This document shows, in pieces, positions 45,701 through 54,800 of a stretch of 64,000 nt of DNA (the first letter of the stretch is position 1; the number at the start of each line of letters is the position of its first letter). The notes under the pieces were generated by a model that saw only the letters and a list, made by a program, of their open reading frames with translations, did no database searches and was not told the origin of the DNA. Location of the stretch: contig LR990049.1 of assembly GCA_905147135.1 (NCBI GenBank), forward strand, positions 15,331,428-15,395,427, in the 5' to 3' direction. Source of the DNA: Blastobasis lacticolella (taxonomy: Eukaryota > Arthropoda > Insecta > Lepidoptera > Blastobasidae). The translations under genes and the position numbers were made by a program.

Positions 45701-48700
45701 TTGAAAATGTCCATTTAAATCCGTTCTTTTGCGAATCAGGTTCTTTTAAGCACAAACGAACCGCCAGTTAACGGTCTCCCGCGTATATTATCCGCGTGCA
45801 GTTTGAAACTGAGCATTAAATTATTCATCCAAAAATGTCCCACTATCTTTTCAGGACCATAACTAATTAACTACCCCCCTATGCATACATTTAGCGTCCA
45901 TTTCTTTTCACAGATGCATATGGAGAACGGGAAATTTGAATACTTTTCCAGGAAAGGTTACACTTGGTCTGGCACTTACGGAAGTAATTACGACTCCGGT
46001 TTACTTACTCCAGATTTAAAAAACTGTTTCAGTCCTAGTGTGACTAGTGTTATTCTCGACGGAGAAATGATGGGGTGGCACAAATATCACCAGTGCCTGG
46101 GTTCGAAAGGTTCGTTTCATCCTTAATTATATCCCCAGATTCGAAAAAAGTTATGGGCCCATAACCTTTAACTGCTGTCTATCTGTAGCGAGGCCACTAA
46201 ATCTAATCAACCAAAATAATTATTACCTATATCACAGTACTAGTTTGGTTTATATTTCAATTGACTATTTTCAGGAATGAACTTCGACATAAAGAAAATA
46301 ACTGAAAGATCCAGTTTCCGACCCTGTTTCTGTGTTTTCGACGTACTCTATTACAACGAAAAGAGCCTGGTAGGTCCCCAGGAGAAAGGAGGGTTGCCTC
46401 TCAACGAAAGGTTGAACTTATTGGATAATATCTTTACTGAAATAAAAGGCGTGATACATCATAGCAAGAGAACAATCGTCAAGAAGAGGTAAGAATTTTA
46501 AAGAGCTATAAAATTCATCCAATTGACTGATTAATCTAAGGTTTTATGTTCCTTTCTAGTGTTGACATACTGGATGCGCTGAACAAAGCCATAGATAACC
46601 AAGAAGAAGGGATAGTTGTAAAGGATTCTGCGTCCTACTACCTTGCCAACAAGCGGTCCGCTGGGTGGTACAAAATTAAACCTGAGGTGCGTAGATCTAC
46701 CTCTGAAATGCAGTAGAATCCAGTAGAATCAATGGCATTTTCATGAAGGCATGTAAAATGTTGTAGTATACGGACAGCGCAATGGAAGACATGGATCTGG
46801 TAATAATCGGCGCTGATGAAGCGGAGAACAAAAGCCAGGGTCGAGCCAGCAGCTTCGTCGTGGCGTGCGCCGACAGGGTAGAGCCGGGTTAGTGTATAAA
46901 AATAAGGAAATAATACCTACTCATCATCTCGACCACTGTTGGATATAAAATCTGTCTAGACTGACTTGCCTTATTTGGTAAAGAAAATGGCTGGCGCGAT
47001 CAAAGACAATTTCTCGGTTGGGGTATGCCTGAAAATAATCATAGACCCAAACAGCGATGTGTGTGTGTGGGTGTGCGTGTGTTGTATGACCAGTGACCAC
47101 GATGTCTGTGCGTGTGGCGCCACAATATTAAGTAGGTATTCGATACCTGTGAGCACCGAAAGTTGACTGAAGTTGACGGGTGGTGTGGGGTGGGATGTGT
47201 GACTAGGATTGCGGTATTGCAGTCCCGCCATGTGCCAATGACTTTTTCTGAGTTATGTATGTATATGAGTTGAAGACTAACCGATGCGCTATGCTGAGGG
47301 AAAACATCGCCAGGAAACCATTCGCCTGATTGTGTAACCATAATCCAATCTGGTCAGCACCTTATTTGCTTATTTCACTCGTTTTTCCAAATCTTATTCC
47401 GAGCGCTCGCTTCCGCAAGACGAGTTAATGGTATCGCCGTAATGTTTCGATCACGAGTTTGCAATGACAAAGACATGTATGTATAAACGATTTGGTTCAC
47501 TAGAGGTGTTCGTTATATTAGATAACGGGTATATTATAACGGTATAAAAATATACTTATAACACCTAATATTAATACATATTATTGTGTTATTTTTTCCG
47601 TTATATTCTGTTATCTATGCGATTAATGTCATCGAAAGTCGCAAAACTAATGTTTGTACGTGGTAATACAAATATATTGATTAATAATGCATTTTTATAT
47701 ACGATTTTGTTCCCCAAGGTACTAAATCAACTGTAAATAATAATGCAAACTGAAAAACGGCGACCGTTATACGGTACGTAAAATTATATTAGGGTGTTAT
47801 ATTATAACGTTAAAAATAACATAATATTTTTTAATAGCATAACGTTACATTATGTTATATGAATATAAGCGCAGAGGTGCGCTTGGTTCACTCATTTGTG
47901 TATGTGTGAGTCATAAAGGTAGAAGTGTGAGTACGTCCCTCGCGATCTAGAAAATTGTCTATACATGATACGAATAATGCTGTCCACGATCGATTCGGGA
48001 ACACGGTGTTTTAGCAAAATGAACTCCCAGATTCGCCTGTCAACGTGGAGGTCAGACGGCAGTCGCTCTACTGTAATTACCTGATCTGCCCAATCCTAGA
48101 TCATGGTCAGGATGGACCTCGGGAGAGTACAACTGGTAACATTTTTATTTTGATCGATATAGGGGTGCCGCCACACCGCTGGGTAAGCGTGGGCCGCGTG
48201 TCGTCGGGGCTGTCGTTCGACGAGCGCTCGCGGTTGTGTGCGCAACTCGAGAGGCATTGGCAACGCTGGCGGAACCGCCCACCACCGGCCAACCTGGCCT
48301 TCAACAAGGATAAGCCCGACTTCTGGATACTGCCCGAACACTCTGTTGTGTTGCAGGTAGGTCTTGGTTTAACTAGGAGATACCTTATCCTACCGCCTAC
48401 CTTTGTTTACGAGTAGCCTTAAATTGCGACGCAGTTGCGTCATGATCACGGTACGGAATATACCTTTTAAAAGTGTGATAATAACCGCGATACTTGAAAA
48501 CATTATGTTAGGCGATACCCATCTTTGTTCTACCGTATCTAAATTGAATACCGGGTGAAACCAGAATTAGTCTACTGCTGGATTTGAACCGCCTTCACAT
48601 TAGTGCAGGGTTATGCTATAATGTCCCCGCTTGGAAGGCGGGTTGGCGATCGCCGTGTCGAAAACGTACTCGAAAATGACGCAACCTACGGATGTGCCTA

Positions 48701-51700
48701 AGTTCCTATGTCAGCATGACTTATGGTACCCTTTCGCTAAGTAATCGCTAAGTTTGTAACCCTGTGTTGTTCTTTCAGTACGTTAACATTATATCATATA
48801 ATCATAGGCTTGCATAAAACAAACTTCTATTTTGTTCCGCTTACTACGCGTATTATCGAACCACTCCGCTCGCTTCCGAAAGTTATTGCCCAAGAGTGTC
48901 CCTAAAAGGTTTTTATGCTGTTTTCGAATACCAGCTGACCGATAAATTGAAAATAACTGCATAGACTGTCTGGAAGAAAATCTGTACAATAATTTATATA
49001 TTCGAACTAAAAATCTCCTCCGGTATATCGGGCTTCTCAACCAAAGCAAGAAACTTTAGGAATACTTATCATCATCACATCCCATAACAGTCCACTGCAG
49101 GACTTAGAGCCTCTCCCACGAAAGGGGAGGTTATTGCCATAATCTCCACGCTTGGCAGGCGGGTTTAAGATCGCAATGTTATAAATATAACAAAGGAAAA
49201 GGCTGCTGCCCATTTTCCAGCCTACGGAGACTAGAAGTTTTGCCTCGAATACTTTAGTCGCCTTGTACGACACCCACGAGTAGGGTTGCCAACTTTTTTT
49301 AGACCAAATATAGTATTTCGGGTTTAGAAGCCATAAAAATATAGTAGGTAGGGAATTAATAAAAAAATATAGAGTAGGTTTTTAAATAAAATTTACGTAA
49401 GTACCTATATCATTTCTTAAATGTTTATTTTCTGCTACATTGAGCTTCATAGCTTTTTTTTTTATTTAGCTTAAGTTTGACGTCACGTCGTACAAATGTC
49501 AAGTCTCAAGATCGTTCTGAAATATTCGATTTGCATCAGAAAAAAAATCTTTTGAGGATCTTATGGACGCGTTCCGTTTTGCGAAAAGTGGTAATGTTGT
49601 GCTAATAAAATATAGTAGTTTCGCCTACATTATTTTAATTTTAAATATATAGTAGGTAGACTCCTAATATAGTAGGATACTATATTATATAGTAGGGTTG
49701 GCAACCCTACCCACGAGTGTAAGGGGTTAGATAGATAGATAGATAAACACTTTATTGCTCACAAAACATAACAGTATCAATTATTTACAGTAACAAGGAA
49801 CACATATGAGCAAAGGCGGCCTTATCGCTACAAGCGATCTCTTCCAGGCAACCTTTACAGAAATTGAGACAGGAATATTACAGCAACAGGGGTTGGTGCT
49901 ATTCTACTCTGCCGGACACCACACGGCCGTACTACTTACTACACGGCCAGACGGAATACTTATATAATATCTAAGCCTGACCGTTGTTTAGATCCGCGCA
50001 ACAGAGCTGATCCGCAACTCGCACTTCGCCGCCGCGTACACGCTGCGGTTCCCGCGGATCACACGTCTACGCGCGGACAAGCCCGTCGGTGACGTCATGA
50101 CTTTTGACGAGTTCAACAAGTTGGTGGAGGTCAGTGTCGGTCGCTACAGGATGCTACGGATGATCCTATTTGTTTGATCCTAAAATAAACTAAAAATTCA
50201 ACGATTTCAATGATTGAAATTGTTACTTTTGCGATTACGTATGATCGATTTTATAGTTTCAGTTTATTGCAATGGAATTTTGTTTGCAACTGAACCCATG
50301 AAATATATGATACGTAATCGCAAAAGTAACAATTTCAATAATTGAAATAAGATAATCGTTAGCAACATTGTTACTGGTCTATGGCTCTACCTGAAAGAGT
50401 TACTTATGGTTGATCGACACTATTTTTCCTCGGCATTTCTTCATTTGTTTGTGATTTTTGTAATTGCGGTAGGTTTATACTTGATTAATGTATTTAATTT
50501 AACGTAAAATGGATTTCAAAGAATTAAAATAAAGACGTAAAATAAAAGAAAACATAATTCACCGCTAGAAGGTGTTGTTTTGTGATTGTATTTTAGTTTT
50601 TTTTCGTAGCTTTGTTTTATAGTATTAACGTAGAGCGGCCAGTTGCACAAACGTACATTTAAAACGTCAAATCCTTGAACAATCCTGATCAAAACTTAGC
50701 AATACTGAATTTATAACAAAATCGAACCACTTGATGTAGATATTAGTTATTCTTATGCCTGCCTATACAAACTACCTAGTGTCCGACTAAAATCTCAAAA
50801 ACCGCGCCACAGGAGAAACGGAACGTGATGAAACTGGCGACCAAGCAGATAGGCGAGGACCAGATCCTCGACCCGCACATCTCACCACGGAAGCGTCCGG
50901 CCAAGACACCCCAAGTTGCAGAAAAGTTCGCCGTGCCGAAAGGGGGAGGGGCGGTTGTGACGTCACATGCTCTGCGGGGGCGGAAGCTCTGTGTTCTGTC
51001 CGACGACGAGGATTGCAAGAAGGCGGAGTTGAAGAAGATAATCGAGTCCCACGATGGAGTGTTCGTCGCGAATCCTAGTAAGTTATTTGTCGGTATTGGG
51101 CGCTGTCCTAATTGGCAACGGTCGTGCGACCACAGTCGTACGACGGGTGTCGCTCGAACAGTAGGAGACCTCAAAACCGCCCGTCGCACGACCGTTGCCA
51201 ATCAGGACAGCGCCTCTGGGTTGGTACAGACTCTAGTTTAAGTATTGAGATTTAAAAGCTAAAGTTCCAAATCCATAAATATACTACGCAGTTTGGCTGC
51301 CCTTTGCATAGACATTTGATGAATGTGCACTTATCTGGGGGCTTCGTAAAATAAAAATAATGATTTATTACTTGTACTTAATAACCACATATTTGGATTT
51401 TTATTTTATTTATCCGCAATAGTAAATGATTTGAATTGAATAAATAAAAATGCCCCTTTCAATTTCATACTGTGTCTATCAATTTTGGCTGGAACAGAAC
51501 CTTATGTTAAAGTAAAAACATTTTATACAATAAAAAGGTATGGTATATCTTCACAGCACTATCCCTAAACGAGATGGCCTAGAGATGTACACAGAAACAA
51601 ACATCCACATTATGTCTATTTATTAAACCTTACAGGGGGCAATCCTCTCGCCGTCATTAAAATTAATTATGAACTCATTTTGATAGCAAATTGTAAAAGT

Positions 51701-52794
51701 AACCGAGAATCTGAAAACGCAAAATTAACTCAGGCAAACCTTATGATGAACCTATACAACGTAGTACTAATGAGTACAAACCTAAGTTTTAATATATTCT
51801 CTTAGGCCCGGCCGTATGGTGTTGCGTGGCCGGCAAGTTGGACAACCGAGTGAAGAGTTACGTGGCCAAACAGGAGCTGGACATCATCACGACTAGTTGG
51901 CTGCGAAGTCTGCCACCCTCTGCTACTCCATGCGACTTATCCCCCCTGGACATGCTTAGCATAAAGAAATCAACCAATCTAGCCATGAGCAGACAATTTG
52001 ATAGCTTTAGCGATAGCTACACAGATACCGTAGATGAGGACACGCTTAGGAAGCTGTTCCGGAAGATGGATGATCAGGTCTGTGAACTTTTTTGGTTAAT
52101 TTAAACAGCCAGTAGCGTAGATTGAATAACTTGTATGGAAATATAAATATTGATGAGTGTATATATATTGAGGCCTGCTGGAAGATATTTCTTGTTAGAA
52201 ATAAGTAGCCCCTGTTGTGTTGGTTCTAATTTTGTATTTTTCTTTTAAGTTTATGTGTACAGTAAACTGTTAAATAAATGTGAAAAAAAGAAGTGTGTGA
52301 GATCGTAGCAAGTGGAATAATGTGGTCGGAAAATGGCATTATTTAGTTATTAATTATTAATTGATTGATGAGTAGATTAATAACTAGTTACCTTAGAGAC
52401 ATTAGACAAAACTACACAAAAGCTATTATAATTATCCGACTCCAATTATTTTAAATATGTTTTTCAGGAACCAGTAATTTACCTAACCAAAGAAGAAATG
52501 CTGGAACTGGATAAAGAGCTATACGGCGATAAACCTCCTTCATTCTTGAGGCCGTACTACATACACTTCTTGGCAGAAAAATGCGTAGCGTCATATCAAG
52601 CCAGGTTACTCGGCGCAACTGTGTGCAATATCGACTTCCCTAACTTAACCCATGTCGTTGTATCGAAGAATACGAACCCAGATGACTTGGAGAAAATTAG
52701 AGCCACTACCAAAGCAGCGATTGTGAGCGAAGAGTGGCTCGAGCAGTGTTTCGAAAATGGGCAACTTGTCTCAGAAGATAGTTTTATATTGTAA
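36756..52794 (+). CDS. LIG4: DNA ligase IV (non-homologous end joining), 13 exons
   Basis: ATP-dependent ligase that seals double-strand breaks with XRCC4 in the nucleus. Exons: 36756-36911, 36991-37285, 37392-37567, 45142-45312, 45914-46109, 46275-46488, 46560-46686, 46767-46887, 48163-48356, 49992-50129, 50813-51077, 51806-52077 and 52468-52794. Every junction keeps frame and the protein is about 883 aa (human 911). The DNA-binding domain fills exons 1-3. The nucleotidyl-transfer motif EAKFDGERF places the catalytic Lys near residue 259 (exon 4). Next come EYFSRKGYTW, VILDGEMMGW, FCVFDVLYYN, EEGIVVKD (418-425), GWYKIKPE (438-445) and LRFPRITRLRADKP. BRCT1 starts about RKLCVLSDDED (exon 11) and BRCT2 about SFLRPYYIHFLAEKCV (exon 13); the linker LSPLDMLSIKK is where XRCC4 should bind. 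Intron 3 is 7.6 kb and full of nested transposons. Exons 3 and 4 have weaker donors (GTTTGT, GTGCGC). AATAAA at 52939. Confidence 0.95.
37945..38455. mobile_element. hAT-type MITE in LIG4 intron 3
   Basis: 511 bp with inverted termini TAGAGATGAAACGGA, flanked by an exact 8-bp direct repeat ATAAATAT (37937-37944 and 38456-38463). An 8-bp duplication is the hAT signature. The interior is rich in CCGGATATCCGG and GGCCGGATACCGG palindromes near both ends. No transposase. Confidence 0.85.
38669..38721. repeat. Perfect 24-bp inverted repeat with 5-bp loop
   Basis: The left arm 38669-38692 (TCCGTGAAAAATTC then TGGTAGGTTG) and the right arm 38698-38721 are exact reverse complements around ATACC. It lies in LIG4 intron 3, between the hAT MITE and the RTE element. 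Confidence 0.9.
38830..40110 (-). pseudogene. RTE reverse transcriptase, distal part
   Basis: Coding remnant of the RTE element: palm and FADD active site in one frame (40066-39545), then the C-terminal region in another (39537-38830), which opens KMNMDKTKIMSNVHVVPTPV and runs through VVDDYTYLGQKVQLGRSNFE, LRIARLKWQWAGHIARRIDG and the RTE-specific C-terminus. The two frames do not join without a shift near 39540. Confidence 0.8.
40115..43930 (-). mobile_element. Jockey/CR1-like LINE inserted inside the RTE element
   Basis: Antisense to LIG4. From high to low coordinate: a 5' UTR with GGGATATCCCATCCGTATCG; the endonuclease start MDFCNIRGFHSNVNAVHEHL (43334); ALLFMTETQISCP; GDFNAHHTEWLGSRSTNYAG (about 42900); the MITE at 42415-42826; the rest of the endonuclease, SPTRIPDVEDHTNSLLDLLL and GSTDHCIVR; RT pieces at 41718-40788 with QKSSGPDGIPAVVLKVCAPE, QYGFRHCRSTGDLLVYLKHY, MAKAFDRVWHRG and AGVPQDSV; a post-RT region at 40864-40130 with YCSHLWAGAPAYQLGPCDSI; then the tail with TGGTATTGCAAACGTCCAGA. 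The usual YADD is degraded. A segment present in the nested LINE at 20940 appears to be missing between 41718 and 41474. Confidence 0.82.
42415..42826. mobile_element. Long-TIR MITE, copy B, inside the Jockey-like LINE
   Basis: 412 bp, the same element as 33485-33894 in opposite orientation. It interrupts the LINE endonuclease ORF between IYGLSQ and LSRSPTRIPDVEDH. Removing it restores a continuous frame, leaving either a 2-bp AT duplication (42413-42414 and 42827-42828) or none, depending on where the terminus is drawn. A 60-codon ORF lies at 42601-42783. Confidence 0.85.
44681..44835. repeat. (CTTTA)n microsatellite and adjacent dispersed repeat
   Basis: Four to five ACTTT/CTTTA units at 44681-44704 are followed by TCGGTCCATCCGTTCGGAAG and CTACGATGCCACAGACAAAC. 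These match, in reverse orientation, the repeat near 25970-26050. Confidence 0.65.
44960..45013. repeat. SINE 3'-tail fragment
   Basis: GGGCCCTCGCGCGCGAGAGC then ACAACCGGGATAGTGACACT matches the 3' end of the complete SINEs at 53009 and 56565. Only the tail is present. Confidence 0.6.
45020..45118 (-). repeat. LINE tail immediately upstream of LIG4 exon 4
   Basis: GGAAAGTGGTCACCGCTGCT and CAACACCAGGGGCATCTCCA match the Jockey/CR1-like 3' tail. It ends about 23 bp before the exon 4 acceptor (GACGCAG at 45135-45141), so the branch-point region is probably transposon-derived or directly adjoins it. Confidence 0.75.
45405..45510 (-). repeat. LINE tail in LIG4 intron 4
   Basis: GTGTCATACGGTAGGCAAAC, GCGGGCCACCTGATGGAAAG and TGGTCACCACTGCC match the same LINE tail in the same orientation as the one at 45020-45118. 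Exon 4 lies between the two. Confidence 0.75.
47210..48140. repeat. tRNA-derived SINE body, split in LIG4 intron 8
   Basis: 47210-47360 reads GCCATGTGCCAATGAC, GAGGGAAAACATCGCCAGGA and CCAATCTGGTCAGCACC. The later part of the same SINE resumes at 48020-48140 with GGAGGTCAGACGGCAGTCGC and GATCATGGTCAGGATGGACC. The intervening 0.65 kb is foreign to the SINE and includes the element at 47502-47882. A TG-rich microsatellite lies just upstream at 47057-47083. Confidence 0.65.
47502..47882. mobile_element. AT-rich insertion flanked by a 10-bp direct repeat
   Basis: TTGGTTCACT occurs at 47492-47501 and 47883-47892, bounding 381 bp rich in TATAACG and GTTATA motifs. AGAGGTG occurs near both ends but in the same orientation, so clear terminal inverted repeats are lacking. 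The class is unknown. Confidence 0.55.
48585..48660. repeat. Dispersed repeat fragment
   Basis: CCTTCACATTAGTGCAGGGT, TATGCTATAATGTCCCCGCT and TGGAAGGCGGGTTGGCGATC. It is related to the longer copies at 49057-49280 and 55395-55640. Confidence 0.5.
49057..49280. repeat. Dispersed repeat interrupted by a hAT MITE
   Basis: Contains CCATAATCTCCACGCTTGGC, AGGCGGGTTTAAGATCGCAA and TTTAGTCGCCTTGTACGACA, ending CCCACGAG where the MITE is inserted. A few bases of the repeat continue after it at 49718. A related copy with TTAGTCGTCTTGCACGACAT is at 55395-55640. Confidence 0.6.
49281..49709. mobile_element. hAT-type MITE, copy 1 (LIG4 intron 9)
   Basis: 429 bp with termini TAGGGTTGCCAAC and GTTGGCAACCCTA and an exact 8-bp target duplication CCCACGAG (49273-49280 and 49710-49717). 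The interior holds AGACCAAATATAGTATTTCG and repeated ATATAGTAGG. Copy 2 is at 62406-62793. No transposase. Confidence 0.92.
49727..49990 (-). repeat. Reversed LINE 3' end with (ATAG)n tail
   Basis: GATAGATAGATAGATAAACA then CTTTATTGCTCACAAAAC is the reverse of a LINE tail ending in a tetranucleotide repeat. GGCGGCCTTATCGCTACAAG and CGATCTCTTCCAGGCAACCT follow, a combination familiar from lepidopteran LINE 3' UTRs. LIG4 exon 10 begins at 49992. Confidence 0.6.
50205..50346. repeat. Long inverted repeat in LIG4 intron 10
   Basis: The arm 50205-50245 (TTGAAATTGTTACTTTTGCG then ATTACGTAT) pairs with 50309-50346, about 37-40 bp with a single mismatch. The roughly 60-bp loop contains further weak complementarity. 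A MITE core or decayed fold-back element is likely. Confidence 0.8.
51099..51214. mobile_element. Compact TIR element 21 bp inside LIG4 intron 11
   Basis: 116 bp with termini GGCGCTGTCCTAATTGGCAA and, inward from the right, GGCGCTGTCCTGATTGGCAA, continuing through CGGTCGTGCGAC: about 32 bp of inverted repeat with one mismatch. It starts 21 bp after the exon 11 boundary (51077). I found no convincing target duplication. Confidence 0.8.
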
Positions 52795-52938
52795 ACTTTA
52801 AAAAACGCTTGGCGAACAAAGCAATAAGGAAATTTAAGTACAAATATTTAGCTTGTTATAATATGTATTTTGTATTACATTTTACTAGTAAGGTAAACAA
52901 CTATAAAATGACCAAAATTTATATTCTGAACTGAAGCA

Positions 52939-52944
52939 ATAAAA
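52939..52944 (+). promoter_or_regulatory. LIG4 polyadenylation signal
   Basis: AATAAA, 145 bp after the LIG4 stop codon. Confidence 0.6.
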
Positions 52945-53008
52945 TACTTATAATGTTATTGATTAATATGGCCTTTTTATTTTGTAGATTTAGGTGTATA
53001 AGTAAAAT

Positions 53009-53352
53009 GCGGAGCGTCAATGGCCGAGCGGCTAAGGTATGCGATTCGTACCGGCGAGAGGTACCGGGTTCGAATCCCGCTGCAGCCATGTACCACTGAC
53101 TCTTTTCTGAGTTATGTACATTGGTTGAACACTAACCGATATGCTCTTACGGTGAGGGAAAACATCGTGATGAAGCTTGCACATTCAGGTGACTAAATGT
53201 ATAACTATGATCCAATCTGGTCAGGTAGGTATCCCTGTTAGCAGCGTCACGGAGGTCAGATGGCAGTCGCTCCACTTTAATTACCTTGGTCAAGGCGGAC
53301 CCCGGGCCCTCGTGCCCGAGAGCACAAACGGGACATTAACGCTAAGACGCTT
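53009..53352 (+). mobile_element. tRNA-derived SINE, complete copy 1
   Basis: A tRNA-like head has a Pol III box A (TGGCCGAGCGG at 53021-53031) and box B (GGTTCGAATCCC at 53067-53078), followed by CCATGTACCACTGACT and a conserved body (GAGGGAAAACATCGTGATGA, GATCCAATCTGGTCAGG). The tail ends GGGACATTAACGCTAAGACG plus T-rich sequence. The extended body and repetition elsewhere show that this is a SINE, not a tRNA gene. Confidence 0.85.
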
Positions 53353-53834
53353 TTTTTAGATGTATAAGAAAAATACTTTGCGTCTTCCTCTTCCTATCAT
53401 TCAATTCCAATAGACGAGTCTAATTGCTTTGGATTGTAATACATCTTAAAACAGAGCACTATTGTTGGTGAATAACACGAGGTTTCATCTCGCAACACAA
53501 GACAAGACACCCATTCGGACGATACCAGGCAAGAGTTTGGTTACACTCATTATTCGGTCGCTTATGTTCAATTACAGGGATGAGCGGTTTTCATTGTCCA
53601 GAACTTAAGAACCACATGCGCGAACAATTTGCTTCTCACAGCGATGAAGATTATTATAATGTGCTGTTTACTGTTTTAGCTACAGTACAATCTCTATTGT
53701 ATTATCCAATTGGTAGTCATTAGACCCCATGTAGCTCGTGTAGTGTGGTTTAATTACTCGATTTTCACGAAGAATCCGACAAAACCCATAGGGTACCTCT
53801 ACCTATTTAATTTACTATACTATCCATACAAATT
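53353..53834. other. Intergenic sequence
   Basis: No gene or repeat recognised. Confidence 0.4.
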
Positions 53835-53934
53835 TTCGGCGGCTTGTACCAAATAAAATAAAAAACTTCATACAAATATACGTTAAATGTCATTCTTAAA
53901 AGTGTTTAAGAATTTGGTGCAAGCAGGGCTTAAA
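53835..53934. mobile_element. Short MITE, copy 2
   Basis: Reverse-oriented relative of 1343-1467. The right end, read inward, gives TTAAGCCCTGCTTGCACCAA then ATTCTTAAACACTTTTAAGA, and the left end contains GGCTTGTACC. About 25 bp shorter than copy 1. Confidence 0.6.
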
Positions 53935-54800
53935 GTTCGTTTAGGTATGTAAGTAAAAATTACGTAGATAGAATAACTATCTGAGAGCTGTCCCTATTTT
54001 AATATTGCAAGAAAGTAGCTGCGAATGTCCATTCGAAGCTGAAACTTGAGAGGTAATTGGCAATCGCCGCTGTCCGCCCAGATTGGATATCGGTTACATT
54101 GATTGATATTGTCAATAGTATGATTTGTTATTTGCAAGTTATTACGAACTAAAATAGGACCCGTCCGTGGATTACATATTATGTTACTAACATGGAACCT
54201 AAACGTTTACTTTATAAACGTAATTTAATTACTAAAATAATATGTATGTACAAACAGTTCATACTAATGCAAATAAATGAAAATAAGTAGCCTACCCAAA
54301 AATTACAAGGCTTTAATAAAAACGATAGAAGTAACAAGAAATAAAATCCAAAAGATAAATTGTGACATTTACGTGCGTAGTTACTGAACAACCAACTGAG
54401 AACAAATTCTAAATAGCTCGTGACGAATAAAGCTGACAATCTGTCCATCTGCCTAATCATAAAACGCGATATCTCCCTTTGAAGACAAGACAACAAGCAG
54501 CTATTACATAAAAAATGTCTGAACACTCCAATGTATCAATTTACCAAGAAAAATGAAGAAAGAAAATAAAAACATTTTAGTAACAAGCGGCGCTAGTTCC
54601 GCCCGCCCACCGGCGCTCGGCCAATGGTGTCGCGGCGGGGCGGGGTCTCAACGGCCGCATGGGTTTTTAAACTTGAGTCCCGGGTTACAGGCGTCAATCT
54701 CTGAAGTGTTATTTCAGCGGCAACATGAGTCGCCGTTTGATGTGTAATCTGTAATAGTCGTGAATGGTGACTTTATCTTAGTGGAGAGGACGTTTTCACG
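53935..54800. other. Sequence upstream of the DM-domain gene
   Basis: AT-rich up to about 54590, then a GC-rich stretch (54590-54800) that probably contains the promoter and 5' UTR of the DM-domain gene. No specific motif can be named with confidence. Confidence 0.45.

Noticed and set aside
46971..47341. Minus-strand ORFs of 86 and 100 codons
   Set aside because: They arise from a TG microsatellite and SINE sequence in LIG4 intron 8.
50776..51241. Antisense ORF (50776-51201) and extension of LIG4 exon 11 into the intron
   Set aside because: The antisense frame is a shadow of exon 11. The sense extension runs into a TIR element after a good GTAAGT donor.
53009..53090. tRNA gene
   Set aside because: Box A and box B are present, but the head is joined to a long conserved body that recurs elsewhere, so it is a SINE. 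The same applies to 56565-56640.
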